A stretch of 64,000 nucleotides of DNA from CAVVMA01 sp963788205 (GTDB lineage Bacteria > Desulfobacterota > Binatia > Binatales > Binataceae). Positions within the stretch are counted from its first letter, which is position 1; every line of letters begins with the position of its first letter. The position numbers were made by a program, and so were the translations under genes. Positions 17,947 to 26,662 of this stretch are shown here, piece after piece. The stretch lies in assembly GCA_963788205.1 (NCBI GenBank), contig CAWBGG010000006.1, forward strand, positions 62,001-126,000, given 5' to 3'. The notes beneath the pieces were generated by a model. The model searched no databases. It was not told the DNA's origin and saw nothing but the letters and a program-made list of their open reading frames with translations.

Positions 17947-19002
17947 ATGAGCGAAAGCCACGATAAGACCGGGCCGTCGGCCACGATCGATACCGCCGGC
18001 CTTCAGCGCTTCATTCGCGATCGCAAGCTCGGCGCGGCCGACGATCTGCGCTGCGAGAACATCTCGTTTGGCCATTCCAACGAGGTTCATCTGATCCATT
18101 TCGACGGCAAGTCGTGGGCGCTGAGGCGTCCGCCGCGCGGGCCGTTACTGCCCACCGCGCACGACGTGTTGCGCGAATACCGCGTGCTCAAGGCGCTGCA
18201 GGAGACGCCGGTTGCGCTGCCGCGCGTCTACGCGGCATGCGACGACCACGGTTACATCGGCGCGCCGTTCTATCTGATGGAGTACATGCGCGGCGAAGTG
18301 ATTCGTGCGGACGGCCGTGCCGGCGCGATCGCCACGCCGGCGTATCGGCGGGCCGTGAGCGAGGCGATGATCGATCTGCTGGCGGCGCTTCAGGCCGTCG
18401 ATTGGCGGGCCGCCGGCCTCGAAGGCTTCGGACGTCCCGACGGCTATCTGCAGCGCCAGCTCAAGCGCTGGGTCGATCAGCTCGAACGGACGGTTCCTCA
18501 CACCCGGCCGCTGCCCGTGATGGAAAACGTCAAGCAATGGCTTGGCGCGCGGATGCCGGATTCGCCGCCGGCGACGATCGTGCACGGCGACTTCAAGCTC
18601 GACAACGTGATGTGGCACGTCACGGAGGTGCCGCGGGTGATCGCCCTGCTTGACTGGGAGATGTCCACGATCGGCGATCCGCTCGCGGACCTCGGCTGGA
18701 TGCTGACCTACTGGCCGGATCCGGCCGGGGCGCGCCAGATTCCCGCCGCGATCGAAGGCGGCGCAGGATACCTGACCCGGCACGAGATGGCCGAGCGGTA
18801 CGAGGCGAAAACCGGGCGCGCGATGCGCCATTTTGCCTTCTACGAGGTCTTCGCGCTGTTCAAGCTCGGCGTCATCCTGGAGGGCAGCTACGCGCGCTTC
18901 CTCCACGGACAGGCCGATGATCCGATGTTCGCCGAATTGAAGGGGCGAGTCCCCGCCCTCGCCGACGCCGCATGGTCGCTGTGCGAGTCATCGCGCGGGT
19001 GA
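17947..19002 (+). CDS. APH-family phosphotransferase (ACAD10-like)
   Basis: 351 residues from ATG 17947. Protein-kinase-like fold of the aminoglycoside phosphotransferase superfamily. ATP-site residues are seen in FGHSNEVHLI and WALRRPP; the catalytic loop is HGDFKLDNVM (Asp base and metal-binding Asn) and the metal-binding Asp is in LLDWEMSTIGDPLADLGW. This subgroup, related to the kinase domain of ACAD10, is abundant in fatty-acid-degrading bacteria and is not expected to give aminoglycoside resistance. The substrate is unknown, possibly hydroxyacyl-CoA-related. Confidence 0.85.
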   Translation: MSESHDKTGPSATIDTAGLQRFIRDRKLGAADDLRCENISFGHSNEVHLIHFDGKSWALRRPPRGPLLPTAHDVLREYRVLKALQETPVALPRVYAACDDHGYIGAPFYLMEYMRGEVIRADGRAGAIATPAYRRAVSEAMIDLLAALQAVDWRAAGLEGFGRPDGYLQRQLKRWVDQLERTVPHTRPLPVMENVKQWLGARMPDSPPATIVHGDFKLDNVMWHVTEVPRVIALLDWEMSTIGDPLADLGWMLTYWPDPAGARQIPAAIEGGAGYLTRHEMAERYEAKTGRAMRHFAFYEVFALFKLGVILEGSYARFLHGQADDPMFAELKGRVPALADAAWSLCESSRG

Positions 19003-19026
19003 GTCGCTCGCGTCGAGTCAGCGGTC

Positions 19027-19269
19027 TCAATCTTTAAGGGCTTCCCAGTCGCTCTCGTCGGAAGCGGGCGAAATAATATCGCCAGTGATGCGTACCGTCC
19101 CAGCCATCGAGCCGAGCCAGCGCTTACGGCGCTTGGTCGCACGTGCCGGGATGATCTCGGCAACGGGCTTGCCGAATCGAGTGACGAGGATGGGCTTGCC
19201 AGTGCGCTGGATCCGCTTAAGAACCTGAAAACAGGTCGCCTTGAACTTGGAGATCGCGATGGTCTCCAT
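19027..19269 (-). CDS. Phd/YefM-type antitoxin (orphan)
   Basis: 80 residues from ATG 19269. The N-terminus ETIAISKFKATCFQVLKRIQRTGKPILVTRFGKPVAEI is the DNA-binding and dimerising domain of prevent-host-death antitoxins. Normally a toxin (PIN or Doc/RelE) follows within a few bases, but here the downstream side runs straight into the convergent phosphotransferase gene, and upstream is an ABC permease 5 bp away. It is thus an orphan antitoxin, probably an autoregulator or a relic. Confidence 0.8.
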   Translation of the reverse strand: METIAISKFKATCFQVLKRIQRTGKPILVTRFGKPVAEIIPARATKRRKRWLGSMAGTVRITGDIISPASDESDWEALKD

Positions 19270-19274
19270 GATTA

Positions 19275-20060
19275 TCACCCCGCCGAGGAGCGGCGGGCGA
19301 CGCGGGCGGCTAGCGCGAACATTGCCGCCGCGAACGCCAGTGCGATCGCGAACGGCGCGGCGAAGTGCGGCGTCGCGCCGAGCGCAGCGGGCTCCGCGAG
19401 GTACAACCCCTCGCGCAGCGCCGTCATCCCGTAGGTCAGCGGATTGAGCCGCATCGTCCATCCCAGCCATCCCGGCACTCCTGCGGCGGGGAAGAACGCG
19501 CCCGACAATAGCCAGATCGGAATCAGGATGAGGTTCATGATGGCGTGAAAGCCCTGCGTGGATTCGATGCGCCACGCGATCGTCAGTCCGATACTGGTGA
19601 GCGCGAACGCGATTGTTCCCATCGTCACGACCGAGACGGCGACCGCGGCCGCGTTGAGATGGATACCCGCCAGCGGCGCCAGCACCAAAAAGACGATTCC
19701 CTGCATCAGCGCCAGCGTGGTCGCACCGAGCGCCTGGCCCATCACGACCGTCTCGCGCGCGATCGGCGCGACCAGCACGCCTTGCAGGAATCCCTGCTTG
19801 CGATCTTCGACCGTCTGGATGGTAGCGAAGATCGCCGTGAACAAAAGCACCAGCACGATCATGCCGGGATAAAAGTATTCGACGTAGTTGATTCCCGCGG
19901 GCATCCCGCTGGGCCGGAATGAGGCTTTAAGCCCGGCGCCGAGCAGCGTCCAGAAAACCAGCGGCTGGAGGAAGGCTCCGATCAGGCGGCTGCGCTGGCG
20001 CCGAAAGCGCGTGATCTCGCGCCACCACAGGGTCGCGGCCTGGATTGTGGTCTCTTTCAT
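19275..20060 (-). CDS. ABC-2 type transporter permease
   Basis: 261 residues, six predicted membrane helices. FYPGMIVLVLLFTAIFATIQTVEDRKQGFLQGVLVAPI is the characteristic ABC-2 motif, and the C-terminal LNPLTYGMTALREGL matches the conserved 'NPltyaidalR' block. It overlaps the ATPase gene by 4 bases (ATGA-type), so the pair forms an exporter, probably for a lipid, polysaccharide or drug. Substrate not deducible. Confidence 0.92.
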   Translation of the reverse strand: MKETTIQAATLWWREITRFRRQRSRLIGAFLQPLVFWTLLGAGLKASFRPSGMPAGINYVEYFYPGMIVLVLLFTAIFATIQTVEDRKQGFLQGVLVAPIARETVVMGQALGATTLALMQGIVFLVLAPLAGIHLNAAAVAVSVVTMGTIAFALTSIGLTIAWRIESTQGFHAIMNLILIPIWLLSGAFFPAAGVPGWLGWTMRLNPLTYGMTALREGLYLAEPAALGATPHFAAPFAIALAFAAAMFALAARVARRSSAG

Positions 20061-21055
20061 TCCGGCCCCGCCGCGGAGTCGGCGAAGAAGCGATGGCCAG
20101 TCAGGTGGACGAAGACGTCCTCGAGCGTCGGCTTGCCGAAAGTGACGGAATCGATCTCGTCGCCGAACGCGTCCACGACCTCGTGCACCAGCTCATGCCC
20201 GCGCGGCCGCTCGATCCGAATCGTGCCGTCGACCAGCGTCGTTTTAAGGTGCATCCGCTGCAGGAGCTTGCGCTGGAGCGTCTCCGGCGAATGGGCGTGG
20301 ATCACCACCACGTCGCCGCCGACGCGCTCTTTGAGCTCGTTGGGCGGCGCGAGCGCCACCAGCCGTCCCTCATGGAGCACGCCGATTCGATCGCAGCGCT
20401 CGGCTTCTTCCATGTAATGGGTGGTGAGAACGATCGTCGCGCCGTCGCGCTCGCGCAGGTGCGCCAGGTGATTGGCGAATTCGCGGCGCGCCGCCGGATC
20501 GAGACCGGTGCTGGGCTCGTCGAGCAGCAGGATCTCCGGCTGATGCAGCAACGCTTTGGCCAGCTCGACTCGGCGCTGAAGTCCGCCGGAGAGGGTTTCG
20601 ACCAGATCGGTGGCGCGAGACTCCAGTCCCAGCCTGTCGAGCACCGCCGCGATTCGCTCACGCAGCCGGCGGCCGATGATTCCATAAAGATGTCCGTGAT
20701 GGCTCAGGTTCTCAGCGACGGTCAGCTTGCCGTCGAGACTCGGATGCTGGAACACCACGCCCAGCCGGCGACGGACCGCGATCGTCTCGCCGCGCAGGTC
20801 GTGGCCCAGCATCGCAGCCGTGCCCGATTGAATCGGCACGAGCGTTGAGAGCAGCTTGAAGAGCGTGGTCTTGCCGCCACCGTTGGGACCCAGGAAGCCG
20901 AAAATCTCGCCGCGCAAGATCGCGAAGCTGACATCGCTGAGCGCCTGCCTCTCGCCGTAGCTGAAGCCGAGCGAGGACACTTCGATCGCGGCGGGCGGGA
21001 ACTGCGATTCCGCGCGGACTGACGCCGGCGGATTGGCGACGGATACCTGACTCAT
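20057..21055 (-). CDS. ABC transporter ATP-binding protein (DrrA/CcmA-like)
   Basis: 332 residues from ATG 21055. Walker A GPNGGGKTT, signature LSGGLQRR, Walker B LLLDEPSTGLD and H-loop TTHYMEE are all present. The C-terminal part after residue 230 (VIHAHSPETLQ, TLEDVFVHLTG) is the accessory domain of ABC-2 exporters. Energises the permease at 19275-20060. The Walker A has GGGKTT rather than the usual SGKTT, a tolerated variant. Confidence 0.93.
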   Translation of the reverse strand: MSQVSVANPPASVRAESQFPPAAIEVSSLGFSYGERQALSDVSFAILRGEIFGFLGPNGGGKTTLFKLLSTLVPIQSGTAAMLGHDLRGETIAVRRRLGVVFQHPSLDGKLTVAENLSHHGHLYGIIGRRLRERIAAVLDRLGLESRATDLVETLSGGLQRRVELAKALLHQPEILLLDEPSTGLDPAARREFANHLAHLRERDGATIVLTTHYMEEAERCDRIGVLHEGRLVALAPPNELKERVGGDVVVIHAHSPETLQRKLLQRMHLKTTLVDGTIRIERPRGHELVHEVVDAFGDEIDSVTFGKPTLEDVFVHLTGHRFFADSAAGPE

Positions 21056-21233
21056 GGGCGTGAATGTGTCAGCCGATTATCGCGCCCCGCGCCGACGCGA
21101 GCAATCGCGTCGGCTGATGCCGGGACGCTACATCGTCGTCACGGCGCCGCGTTGCGTGTCGGAGCCCGCGAGCTATATTGTCAAATTCGAGGCATACCGC
21201 AGCCTTTGCGAAATAACCCGATGGTCGCCGACG

Positions 21234-21482
21234 ATGACAACCGACCGGATCGAGATTAATCCAAACGTGATGATGGGCAAGCCTGTCATCAAAGGAACGC
21301 GAATTACGGTCGAACTCGTGCTCCGCAAGCTCGCGGAGGGCGCCAAGGAGGCAGATCTGCTCGACGCCTATCCGCGGCTGACTGGCGAAGACATCCGGGC
21401 CGCGATCGCCTACGCAGCCGATACGATCGCACACGAAGAAATCATCCTCCTCTCCACGCCTCAAACAAGCTCGAAGCCGTAG
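21234..21482 (+). CDS. DUF433 antitoxin
   Basis: 82 residues from ATG 21234; the open frame begins earlier at 21054 but that part has no similarity to the family. RIEINPNVMMGKPVIKGTRITVELVLRKLAEGA is the DUF433 signature and contains a short HTH; LLDAYPRLTGEDIRAAIAYA completes the domain. It lies 3 bp upstream of the DUF5615 partner, a known antitoxin-toxin arrangement. Confidence 0.88.
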   Translation: MTTDRIEINPNVMMGKPVIKGTRITVELVLRKLAEGAKEADLLDAYPRLTGEDIRAAIAYAADTIAHEEIILLSTPQTSSKP

Positions 21483-21485
21483 GCG

Positions 21486-21839
21486 GTGCGTTTCGTCGCT
21501 GATGAAAGTTGCGACTTCGCCGTTGTGCGAGCGCTGCGCTCCGCGGGGCACGACATCGTCGCGATTGCTGAAATCTCTCCCCGCGTCGGCGATGACGAAG
21601 TCCTGATGCTCGCGCGAGACGGCGGAAGGATTTTGCTCACCGAGGACAAAGATTTCGGCGAACTCATCTACGCCAGAGCGCTAAAGAGCGCCGGCGTGAT
21701 CCTTTTCCGCTTTCCCGTGGCCGCGCGCGTCACGATGGTTGCGGCAGCTCTCGATGTGGTAACCCGAGTCGGCAATAAGCTTTCGTCGCAGTTCACCGTT
21801 GTCCAGCCCGGGCGAGTCAGAATCGGCAGCAAGGCCTGA
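21486..21839 (+). CDS. DUF5615 PIN-like toxin
   Basis: 117 residues from GTG 21486. The family begins with an aspartate-bearing strand (RFVADESCDFAVVRALRSAGHDI), then LLTEDKDFGELIYAR, where DKDFG supplies further acidic residues of the PIN-like ribonuclease site. Probable toxin of the DUF433/DUF5615 module. The C-terminal QPGRVRI ending is typical. Confidence 0.85.
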   Translation: MRFVADESCDFAVVRALRSAGHDIVAIAEISPRVGDDEVLMLARDGGRILLTEDKDFGELIYARALKSAGVILFRFPVAARVTMVAAALDVVTRVGNKLSSQFTVVQPGRVRIGSKA

Positions 21840-21880
21840 TTTATTAACGATCCTGCACGAGAGGGTTGGGACAGAATCGC

Positions 21881-23566
21881 CTATGCGGTTGTCACGGCGC
21901 CGCGCGAGGCGGAGGAAACCACGCTCGCGTACTTCACCATCACGCCGCCCGCGTAGCGCGGCTTTGGCGGCTTCCATCCGCGCAGCCGCGCATCGAGCTC
22001 GCTTTGCGAAATCTCCACGTCTAGGCGGCGTTTGGCGACGTCGAACAAGATCGTATCGCCATCGCGCAACGCCGCGATCGGTCCGCCGACCGCGGCCTCG
22101 GGCGCGACATGACCCGCCATCATGCCGTGCGTCGCGCCTGAGAAGCGGCCGTCGGTGAGCAGCCCGACCGAATCGCCGAGTCCCTGGCCGACCAGCGCCG
22201 CGGTCACGCCGAGCATCTCGGGCATCCCGGGCGCGCCCTTGGGTCCCTCGTAACGAATCACGACCACGTCGCCGGCCTTGATTCGCCCCGCGGCGACGGC
22301 GCTGAAGGCCTCTTCCTCGCTGTCGAAAACGCGCGCCGGTCCGCGATGCGTCATGCGCTCGTGGCCGGCGACCTTGACGACGCATCCTTCGGGCGCGAGA
22401 TTGCCTTTGAGGATCACCAGGCCACCGGTGGGCTTGAGCGGATTTTTGAGTGGACGCACGACCTCCTGGCCGGGCGTTTCGGTGGCCGCCCGCGCCTCCT
22501 CGCCGATCGTCCTGCCGCTGACGGTCAGTTCATTTTCGTGGAGCAATTTGGCTTCGAGCAGCCGTCGCGCGATCAGCCCCATCCCGCCGGCGGCGTAGAC
22601 GTCGGTCGCGACGAAGCGGCCGCCGGGTTTCAAGTCGGCCAGCAGCGGCGTGCTTGAGCTGATCTGGTCGAAGTCGTCGATTCCGAGTTCGATGCCGGCC
22701 TCGTGCGCAACTGCGAGCAGATGCAACACCGCGTTGGTCGACCCGCCGGTCATCGCGACCGATGCGATCGCATTTTCGAGCCCGCGGCGGGTGATTATCC
22801 GGCGCGCGCGGATGTCCTTGCGCAGCAAGTCCATCACCATCCGGCCGGTGTCGAACGCGACCTCTTTCTTGTGCGGATCGACGGCCGGAACGCTGCTGCC
22901 CGTGATCGGCGAGATTCCCATCAGCGCGAACGCGGTCGCCATCGTGTTGGCCGTGAACTGGCCGCCGCACGCGCCCGGTCCGGGGCAGGCGCGATCTTCC
23001 AGCCGCTTGAGCGCCTCGCGCGACATCTTGCCCGCGGCCTCGGCGCCAACCGCCTCGAACACGTCCTGAATCGTCACGTCGCGGCCCTCGAATTTTCCCG
23101 GCTGGATCGAGCCGCCGTAGAGCATCAGCGAGGGCAGGTCGAGCCGCGCCAGCGCCATCACGGTGCCGGGGATGGTTTTGTCGCATCCCGACAGCGCGAT
23201 CACGCCGTCGAACAGATGGCCGCGCGTGACCAGCTCGATCGAATCGGCGACCACCTCGCGGCTGATAAGCGAGGCGCGCATCCCATCGGTACCCATCGCG
23301 ATTCCGTCCGAGACCGCGATCGTGTTGAACTCGATCGGCGTTCCGCCGGCGGCGCGTACGCCGCGCTTGACCTCTTCGGCCAGCGTGCGCAGATGGATAT
23401 TGCACGGCATCACTTCGATCCACGTATTGGCGATTCCGATTAGCGGTTTGCTCAGGTCATCGTCGGTGAAACCGACCGCCTTGAGCATCGCGCGCGCCGG
23501 CGCCCGCGAAGGGCCGTCGAGCAATACACTGCTGTGCCGCCTCATTGCGTTGCTTTGTTCCGCCAT
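21881..23566 (-). CDS. ilvD: Dihydroxy-acid dehydratase
   Basis: 561 residues from ATG 23566. Fe-S enzyme of valine, isoleucine and pantothenate synthesis that dehydrates 2,3-dihydroxy acids. SGCDKTIPG and CPGPGACGG contain the cluster cysteines, MTGGSTNAVLHLLA and LTDGRFSGATHGM the conserved C-terminal motifs. Complete, normal length. No other branched-chain genes adjoin it. Confidence 0.96.
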   Translation of the reverse strand: MAEQSNAMRRHSSVLLDGPSRAPARAMLKAVGFTDDDLSKPLIGIANTWIEVMPCNIHLRTLAEEVKRGVRAAGGTPIEFNTIAVSDGIAMGTDGMRASLISREVVADSIELVTRGHLFDGVIALSGCDKTIPGTVMALARLDLPSLMLYGGSIQPGKFEGRDVTIQDVFEAVGAEAAGKMSREALKRLEDRACPGPGACGGQFTANTMATAFALMGISPITGSSVPAVDPHKKEVAFDTGRMVMDLLRKDIRARRIITRRGLENAIASVAMTGGSTNAVLHLLAVAHEAGIELGIDDFDQISSSTPLLADLKPGGRFVATDVYAAGGMGLIARRLLEAKLLHENELTVSGRTIGEEARAATETPGQEVVRPLKNPLKPTGGLVILKGNLAPEGCVVKVAGHERMTHRGPARVFDSEEEAFSAVAAGRIKAGDVVVIRYEGPKGAPGMPEMLGVTAALVGQGLGDSVGLLTDGRFSGATHGMMAGHVAPEAAVGGPIAALRDGDTILFDVAKRRLDVEISQSELDARLRGWKPPKPRYAGGVMVKYASVVSSASRGAVTTA

Positions 23567-23583
23567 GTGACCTCACCCCGGTC

Positions 23584-23602
23584 CCCTCTGCTACGGAGAG
23601 GG
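23584..23602. repeat. REP-like hairpin
   Basis: CCCTCT (23584-23589) pairs with AGAGGG (23597-23602) across a 7-base loop, next to CCTCACCCCGG. It resembles half of the palindrome at 1034-1112 and lies just upstream of ilvD. Confidence 0.4.
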
Positions 23603-23655
23603 AGAAAGACTCTTCTTTTCTGACACACTTTGCAGTGCGATCAAAAGCCGCGCGA

Positions 23656-24057
23656 TCATCCGCGCCGCCACGGTAATCGCGGCGGCGCTGCCACGAACGT
23701 CAGCGCGACCATCGCGCCGAAGACCAGGTAGATAGTCGTGAAGAGCCACGACGGCGCGTTGTAGAAGATCAATTCGTGAGCCCAGTAGCCGATAAAGTCG
23801 CCGCGATAGCCCGCTTCACCGCCGCGGGCGCGCAGCGAGTCTTCGAGCACCGTCAGCGGGCACATCGTGCCGGTTATCGCCTCGATGCAGACCATCGCGA
23901 TCGCCGCCAGATGAGCGGCGCGGAAGCTGAAGCTTCGCACCCACTCGCGGCGCATCGCGATTCCAATCAGAATCGCGGCGAAACCCACGACCACGAAGCT
24001 CACATACGCGGCGTGGAAGACTACGACCAGGTCCGCCAGCATGTGATATTCGACCAT
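23656..24057 (-). CDS. DUF2784 family membrane protein
   Basis: 133 residues from ATG 24057, with GGAG about 6 bp upstream; a TTG start at 24069 adds four residues. Four hydrophobic helices with the DUF2784 hallmark opening (HMLADLVVVFHAAYVSFVVVGF) and the middle CIEAITGTMCPLTVLEDSLR, where Cys, Pro, Thr and Glu residues are conserved. Function unknown; inner membrane. Confidence 0.8.
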   Translation of the reverse strand: MVEYHMLADLVVVFHAAYVSFVVVGFAAILIGIAMRREWVRSFSFRAAHLAAIAMVCIEAITGTMCPLTVLEDSLRARGGEAGYRGDFIGYWAHELIFYNAPSWLFTTIYLVFGAMVALTFVAAPPRLPWRRG

Positions 24058-24104
24058 CCGAGTCTCCAATCGGTATCATAGAGGACGGTGACGAGTTTCG
24101 GCAG

Positions 24105-24545
24105 ATGAAGCGCCTTATCGATCAGAGCTTTGAGGTGGCGGTGCCGCTCAAGCGCGCGTGGGACCATCTGGCCCGGATCGAGAACTGGCCAAGCTGGGCC
24201 CGGCACATCAGGTCGGTAACCAGGAATCCGGCCGGGCCGCTATCGGCCGAGACGCAGGGCGTGATCAATCTCAGGCTTGGAGTCGCGACCACTTTTAGGA
24301 TGATCGAGTTTGAGCCGCCGCGGCACTGGAAGTGGCGCGGGTCGCTGCTGGGAGCGCGAATCGACTACGATCATGTCTTCACGGAGGTCGCGCAAAATCG
24401 GACGCGGGTGCAATTCACGATCGATGGGTCCGGATGGCAGGTCGCGCTGATTGGAGCGCCCTTCGCCAGCGTCTATCGTCGCAATCTGCGGCGCGCAATT
24501 CCCCCGCTGATCGCGGAGATGGAGACGGCGAGCCGCACCGGCTAG
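24105..24545 (+). CDS. SRPBCC (START-like) family protein
   Basis: 146 residues from ATG 24105. The pattern of an initial strand (IDQSFEVAVPLKRAWDHLARIENWPSWARHI) followed by strands and a C-terminal long helix (RNLRRAIPPLIAEMETA) is that of polyketide cyclase/SRPBCC proteins, which bind hydrophobic ligands. The last 4 bases overlap the convergent gene. Ligand unknown. Confidence 0.8.
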   Translation: MKRLIDQSFEVAVPLKRAWDHLARIENWPSWARHIRSVTRNPAGPLSAETQGVINLRLGVATTFRMIEFEPPRHWKWRGSLLGARIDYDHVFTEVAQNRTRVQFTIDGSGWQVALIGAPFASVYRRNLRRAIPPLIAEMETASRTG

Positions 24546-26392
24546 TGCGGCGCGTGCTCGTTGCCGTTCGCGGGAGGCAATAAATAGAACGCCAGTCTGT
24601 GATTGGGGCTTACGATGGCCGGCGGGCCGAGCGCAGCGGTTAGCAAGTCCTCGATAAGAACGTACTCGTGCGGTGGATAGCCGAAACGATCAACATAGAT
24701 TCCGCTGAAGCCGCGACGGGCCAACTCCTGGATGGCGGACGGAATGGGCTGCGCGGTCACGGACTGCTCCCAGGCGTCGCCGGCCGAGCCCCTGATAGAG
24801 CCGTAGCTCCAGCGCAGATCGCGGGAATGGAGATAACCGCGGAACAGCTCATAGTCTTCCATTTGGTTCATCGGCGGACTCTCAGGAAACGGCACATAAG
24901 GAAACTCGAAAATCATGGCGCCGGGAGAGAGGCGGCGCTCGATTTCATCCACGAATTCCTGGTCGCTCGCGTATTGCGCGATAGCCTTGGAACGGGAAGG
25001 GTACCACGAGCCGGGTGGGCTCTGGTCGAGAAATCCAGCCACCAGAATTGGCGCGAGCAGCCAGGGCGCAGCGCGCCGAAGCGCGGGCCGCGTAAGGCCA
25101 GCGACAGCACGGTCCCAAAGCAACGCGGCGGCGAGCAGCGCGCAAATCGCGATGTATATGCTAATGCGATTGTAGGCGCGGATCTCGGGGAAGATGTAAA
25201 TGAGCCCGGCCGATAGTCCGCCTATGGTACCAATCAGCAAGGCGGTGATGGTCAGCATGCTGAGGCTGTCCCACAAGGGGTCCCGGCGAAGCCCGAAAAC
25301 CAGACAGACAATGATCGCCACAAAACCGAGGTCGGCGATCGAGCCCAACGCAGCATACGCGCTCTCGTTCGCGATAGTCAGTTCGGTGGTGTCGTATATT
25401 TTCCGGATATGCGCCATTAGCCCGAGGCGATGGTAAGAAGGCGGCAGCAGCATCTGCGCCATCCGCAGCCCGTAAACTTCCGCGGAACTCGGCGGGCGGA
25501 AGACCGCGCTGTGAATCGCATTCGCGCCGTGTTGCAGCAGGAATACGATATTGGGGCTGAGCGCGATCACCACCGCGGCCGACACGAGCGCCGCACAGGC
25601 GGTGGCGGCCAGCAGCGGCCTGAAGCTGTGTCTGCGAAGGCTGCCTTGAACGCCGGCGACCAGCAACAGGCCCGCGCCAAAGAACGCGTAGTACACCCCG
25701 GCCAGTCCGCTGAGTATGCAGATCACTCCGGCAAGGAATCGCAGCCTTGCCGTCAGCGGATATCCGCAGCCAAGCCACAAGATGACAAATGTGGTGAGCG
25801 GGACAATATAGTATGAAGCCAGCCAGAGATGACCTTCACCACGAAGGAAATGGCTCGGCAGAAACGCAAATAGTATGGCTGCGGTGGCCGACGCGGGAGC
25901 TGATACCGAGAAGCGGCGCATCAGGAACAGAGCGCTCAGCGCACTCAGCGGGAATCCGAGCAGATAGTATAGATTGAGAATCAGCGCCCAGTCGTGCGTG
26001 AAGAAAGACATCCCGCGGACGATCAGAAGGTGTAGCAGATCGGGAAGAGGGAAAGCGCGAAAGTCGAGTCCGAACGGAGCGCCGACCGCCGGGTTGTAGA
26101 GCACCGAGCCGTAATCGATGATGGTTTTGATCGCGAAGCCGTTCAACATCGGATCGCTGCCGACATAGTAGAAAGGTACTTTGAGGTGGGCGCCGGCGAG
26201 GTCCATGTGCCAGAAGAGCATCAGGATCGACAGCGCCGCGACGCCGGCGTACAGTGCCATTTCGCGAGGCGATCCGTCATGCCGTTGAGCGTCTTGCAGC
26301 CCGGGAGGCTGGAGGATCCTGGCAGGCGCGTGTTCCCGGGCAGTCTTGGCAATCGTCAAGGGCTTCATCGGATCGGCAGGCAATATTTGCAT
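24542..26392 (-). CDS. Large polytopic membrane protein, GT-C-like
   Basis: 616 residues; start at ATG 26392 or 26368 (MKPLTIAK). About eleven membrane helices, then a soluble C-terminal domain (EFVDEIERRLSPGAMIFEFPYVPFPES, YELFRGYLHSRDLRWSYG). An early periplasmic loop with SDPMLNGFAIKTII and AVGAPFGLDFRAFP resembles the catalytic loops of lipid-linked-sugar glycosyltransferases or phosphoglycerol-transferase-like proteins. No classical motif confirms the activity; envelope polysaccharide work is inferred. Confidence 0.55.
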   Translation of the reverse strand: MQILPADPMKPLTIAKTAREHAPARILQPPGLQDAQRHDGSPREMALYAGVAALSILMLFWHMDLAGAHLKVPFYYVGSDPMLNGFAIKTIIDYGSVLYNPAVGAPFGLDFRAFPLPDLLHLLIVRGMSFFTHDWALILNLYYLLGFPLSALSALFLMRRFSVSAPASATAAILFAFLPSHFLRGEGHLWLASYYIVPLTTFVILWLGCGYPLTARLRFLAGVICILSGLAGVYYAFFGAGLLLVAGVQGSLRRHSFRPLLAATACAALVSAAVVIALSPNIVFLLQHGANAIHSAVFRPPSSAEVYGLRMAQMLLPPSYHRLGLMAHIRKIYDTTELTIANESAYAALGSIADLGFVAIIVCLVFGLRRDPLWDSLSMLTITALLIGTIGGLSAGLIYIFPEIRAYNRISIYIAICALLAAALLWDRAVAGLTRPALRRAAPWLLAPILVAGFLDQSPPGSWYPSRSKAIAQYASDQEFVDEIERRLSPGAMIFEFPYVPFPESPPMNQMEDYELFRGYLHSRDLRWSYGSIRGSAGDAWEQSVTAQPIPSAIQELARRGFSGIYVDRFGYPPHEYVLIEDLLTAALGPPAIVSPNHRLAFYLLPPANGNEHAPH

Positions 26393-26662
26393 GAGCCGGG
26401 CCCGGAAAAAAGCGCCACTCGGGTCGGCGGAAAAACATACTGGCGGACGTTGTCACTCCGTTGTAGACTTCTCTGACGCCGGGCTCCGAAGGTCAGGCTC
26501 TTGAGCACAGCAGCGAGCGCTCCCGCGAAGCACTGCGGATCGTAAAGGCGATCCCGCCCGCGCAGAGCGAGCGCTCTGATTTACGGTGGCTTCAGCGAGC
26601 ACCCGGCCGTATAAGCATTTGCAATCCCTCGGAAGCTGAGATAGTAACTTCGCGTCTGGCCT

